The notes under the pieces: model-generated
What the model was told of the DNA's origin: nothing
The model's database searches: none
The model's input: the letters and a program-made list of their open reading frames with translations, nothing else
Position numbers and translations under genes: made by a program
Assembly (NCBI GenBank): GCA_019925105.1
Contig: JAHGAU010000039.1
Coordinates: 310,001-374,000 of the forward strand
Direction: 5' to 3'
Source of the DNA: Niebla homalea
Lineage: Eukaryota; Ascomycota; Lecanoromycetes; Lecanorales; Ramalinaceae
DNA: 64,000 nucleotides
Shown here: piece after piece, positions 62,421 through 64,000 of the stretch
How the letters are laid out: each line of letters starts with the position of its first letter
Position numbering within the stretch: the first letter of the stretch is position 1

Positions 62421-64000
62421 TTTTTTTTTAAAAACTAAGGGTTATATTATCGTTATGAAAGTTGATGGCGACGAATAAAGGGACCCCAGAGGTCCAAAAC
62501 GATACGTATACGCATAGCTCTCGGGATAGTAAAGAAAGTATATTAAGGGCGATAAATAAAAGTAACGTAATAATTAAGAATAAAGTAATAAACGGGTAAG
62601 TAATCTATATTAATAAAAACGGCGATAACGTATACGGGTAATATAATAATAATAAGTTAAATAATACTTAAAATAAATAAAGAAATTAAGGTTAATAAAA
62701 TACGCGTATTAAAACGCGTAAAACGCGTAATAATAATACGGAAATAATAGGTAAATAAAAGGGTAAAAAAGCCGGTATAATATTAACGGCGAGGGGTACG
62801 GGCGGGGGGAAGGGGTAAAAAGATTATAATAAGAATACTATTAAGGATATATAAAAGGGAAATAAAATTAATAAAGAAAATAAAACCTTAAGGGATTAAA
62901 AATAAAAAACGGAGACGGTACGTTACTTAATAAATAAGGGCGAAAAAACGGTAAAGGAAATAATAAAAGCCTTAAAAGGACTCCTTATAATAAAGTAAAA
63001 AAATATTACGTTAAAAACTTAATTAATATTACGGATTAAATTAAAAAACATAAAAAACTTCTATATAAAAGTAGGAATAAGGTTAAGGAAAGCGGAGCGG
63101 TTATAGGGCTTTTAAGGAGCAGTAATAAAGGCGTTAATAAAAAGTAAAAACAGCGGTTTAAAGTTAAATATATAAAATAAAAATATAAAAATAGCAGCCC
63201 CTTAAATAAAAGAAAACTAAATAATAAAGGTAATAAAGGGGGTACCCGTAATAAAGAATATAGGGATAACAGAAAAAAAACGGCTATATTAAGGAAGGCG
63301 AGGATAATAATAATCTACCTATTTAATAATAAAGAAAGGAATATAATTATAAAAATAAACCCGCTATAATTAATAAAGGTTTTTAAGGTTATAACGGAAT
63401 TATTAATAAAATAAATTATTATTATACGTAAGTTATAAAATAAGGATATCTTCTTTAATATAACGTTATTAAAAACGAAAGAAAACTTAAAAAGGTTTAA
63501 AACTTAAGCTAATAAAAGAAAATATAAATCGGCTAAAGTTTTAAGGTAATTATTTACCGTCATAATAAATAAGATATATTTATTACGTTTTAAAAAAGCC
63601 GAGAAAAAAATTACGTTAAGGAGTATAAAAAAAAAATACGGCTTTTTATTTAAAACTTAAAATTATTAACTATAAGCTTCCGTTAATAATAAAAGACTTA
63701 ACTCCTTAAGACGTATAAAAGGTACTTTATCGTTATATTAAATATAACGTTAATAAAGATATATAATAACGTCTTAAATAAAGGGATTATTAAAGGAAGA
63801 TCTTTTAAAATAATTTGGTTATAAAATAAAACGGTTAATATTTATTAATATTTTAAGTATTAAAGCTATAAATATATTATTATAAAATATTTTAATACTA
63901 TAAAATATATAATTTACGTGAAGGGTTATAATACTTATAAGTATATAAAGTTAATAATTAAGGGGCTTATAAAAGGTATACTTAAATACGCTATATATAG
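62421..64000 (+). mobile_element. Tad1-like LINE-e, 5' part, running off the window
   Basis: ORF1 ATG at 62465 (ATGGCGACGAA), colinear with LINE-c, including the unoccupied CopA-2 site at about 63059 (ACTTCTATATAAAAG). The zinc-knuckle region lies near 63850-64000. About 44 bp of T-rich sequence precede the ATG and match neither CopA nor the other LINE starts; these may be the true 5' end or extra bases added on integration. The first 60-70 bp of ORF1 are unmutated. Frames closed by RIP. Confidence 0.85.

Overview
The window is a gene-free, very AT-rich block built almost entirely of dead transposons. It looks like heterochromatin of a filamentous ascomycete (Pezizomycotina). The main reason is the mutation signature of repeat-induced point mutation (RIP): CpA and TpG are almost absent, TpA is abundant and CpG survives. 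Between about 2351 and 3417 I find no CpA or TpG at all. The element types (Tad1-like LINEs, several Ty1/Copia families) also fit filamentous fungi. I cannot name a species, and I see no host protein gene, tRNA or rRNA gene.

Layout. 1-868 is a minus-strand Tad1-like LINE piece (LINE-a) abutting a plus-strand LINE (LINE-b, 869-5257) with an AATC tail. Then come 448 bp of unknown DNA, a pure (ATT)n tract (5706-5911) and Copia family X copy 1 (to 10869). 10870-13205 is unassigned and contains a cluster of near-palindromic AAGACSGTCTT motifs (12725-13004). CopA-1 (minus, left end lost) fills 13206-19293 and carries SINE-1. CopX-2 (3' part) runs to 21543, a CopA reverse-transcriptase fragment V to 22185, and a CopA relative W to about 23720.

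From 23.7 kb on, the window is a Russian-doll nest. LINE-c (ORF1 ATG at 23730) is split by CopA-2 (24327-30396), by LINE-d (31719-39620, itself holding the 2.1-kb LTR element N at 34698-36821) and by CopA-3 (from 40167). CopA-3 is split by SINE-2 (41230-41964), CopA-4 (minus, 42334-48405), CopY (49754-60772, itself holding CopA-5, minus, 53993-60066) and LINE-e (from about 62421 past the window end). Nesting depth reaches six: V, W, LINE-c, CopA-3, CopY, CopA-5. Most insertions have target-site duplications visible in the sequence: 5 bp for LTR elements, 10-13 bp for LINE-d and the SINEs. Several can be checked against uninterrupted copies of the same host element elsewhere in the window.

How the parts relate. 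CopA supplies five long copies of about 6.07 kb with 162-bp LTRs and a primer-binding site that matches the anticodon region of initiator tRNA-Met, as in half-tRNA-primed Copia elements. The two SINE-like elements end in the same sequence and ATCA-type tail as the Tad1-like LINEs, which suggests they were mobilised by LINE enzymes. Element N has one long RIP-damaged frame and no recognisable pol, so it was probably mobilised by another element. RIP has broken every coding frame, but the outer edges of nearly every element (first and last tens of bases) are visibly less mutated than the inside. This edge effect explains the islands of normal-looking sequence and is the most informative pattern here.
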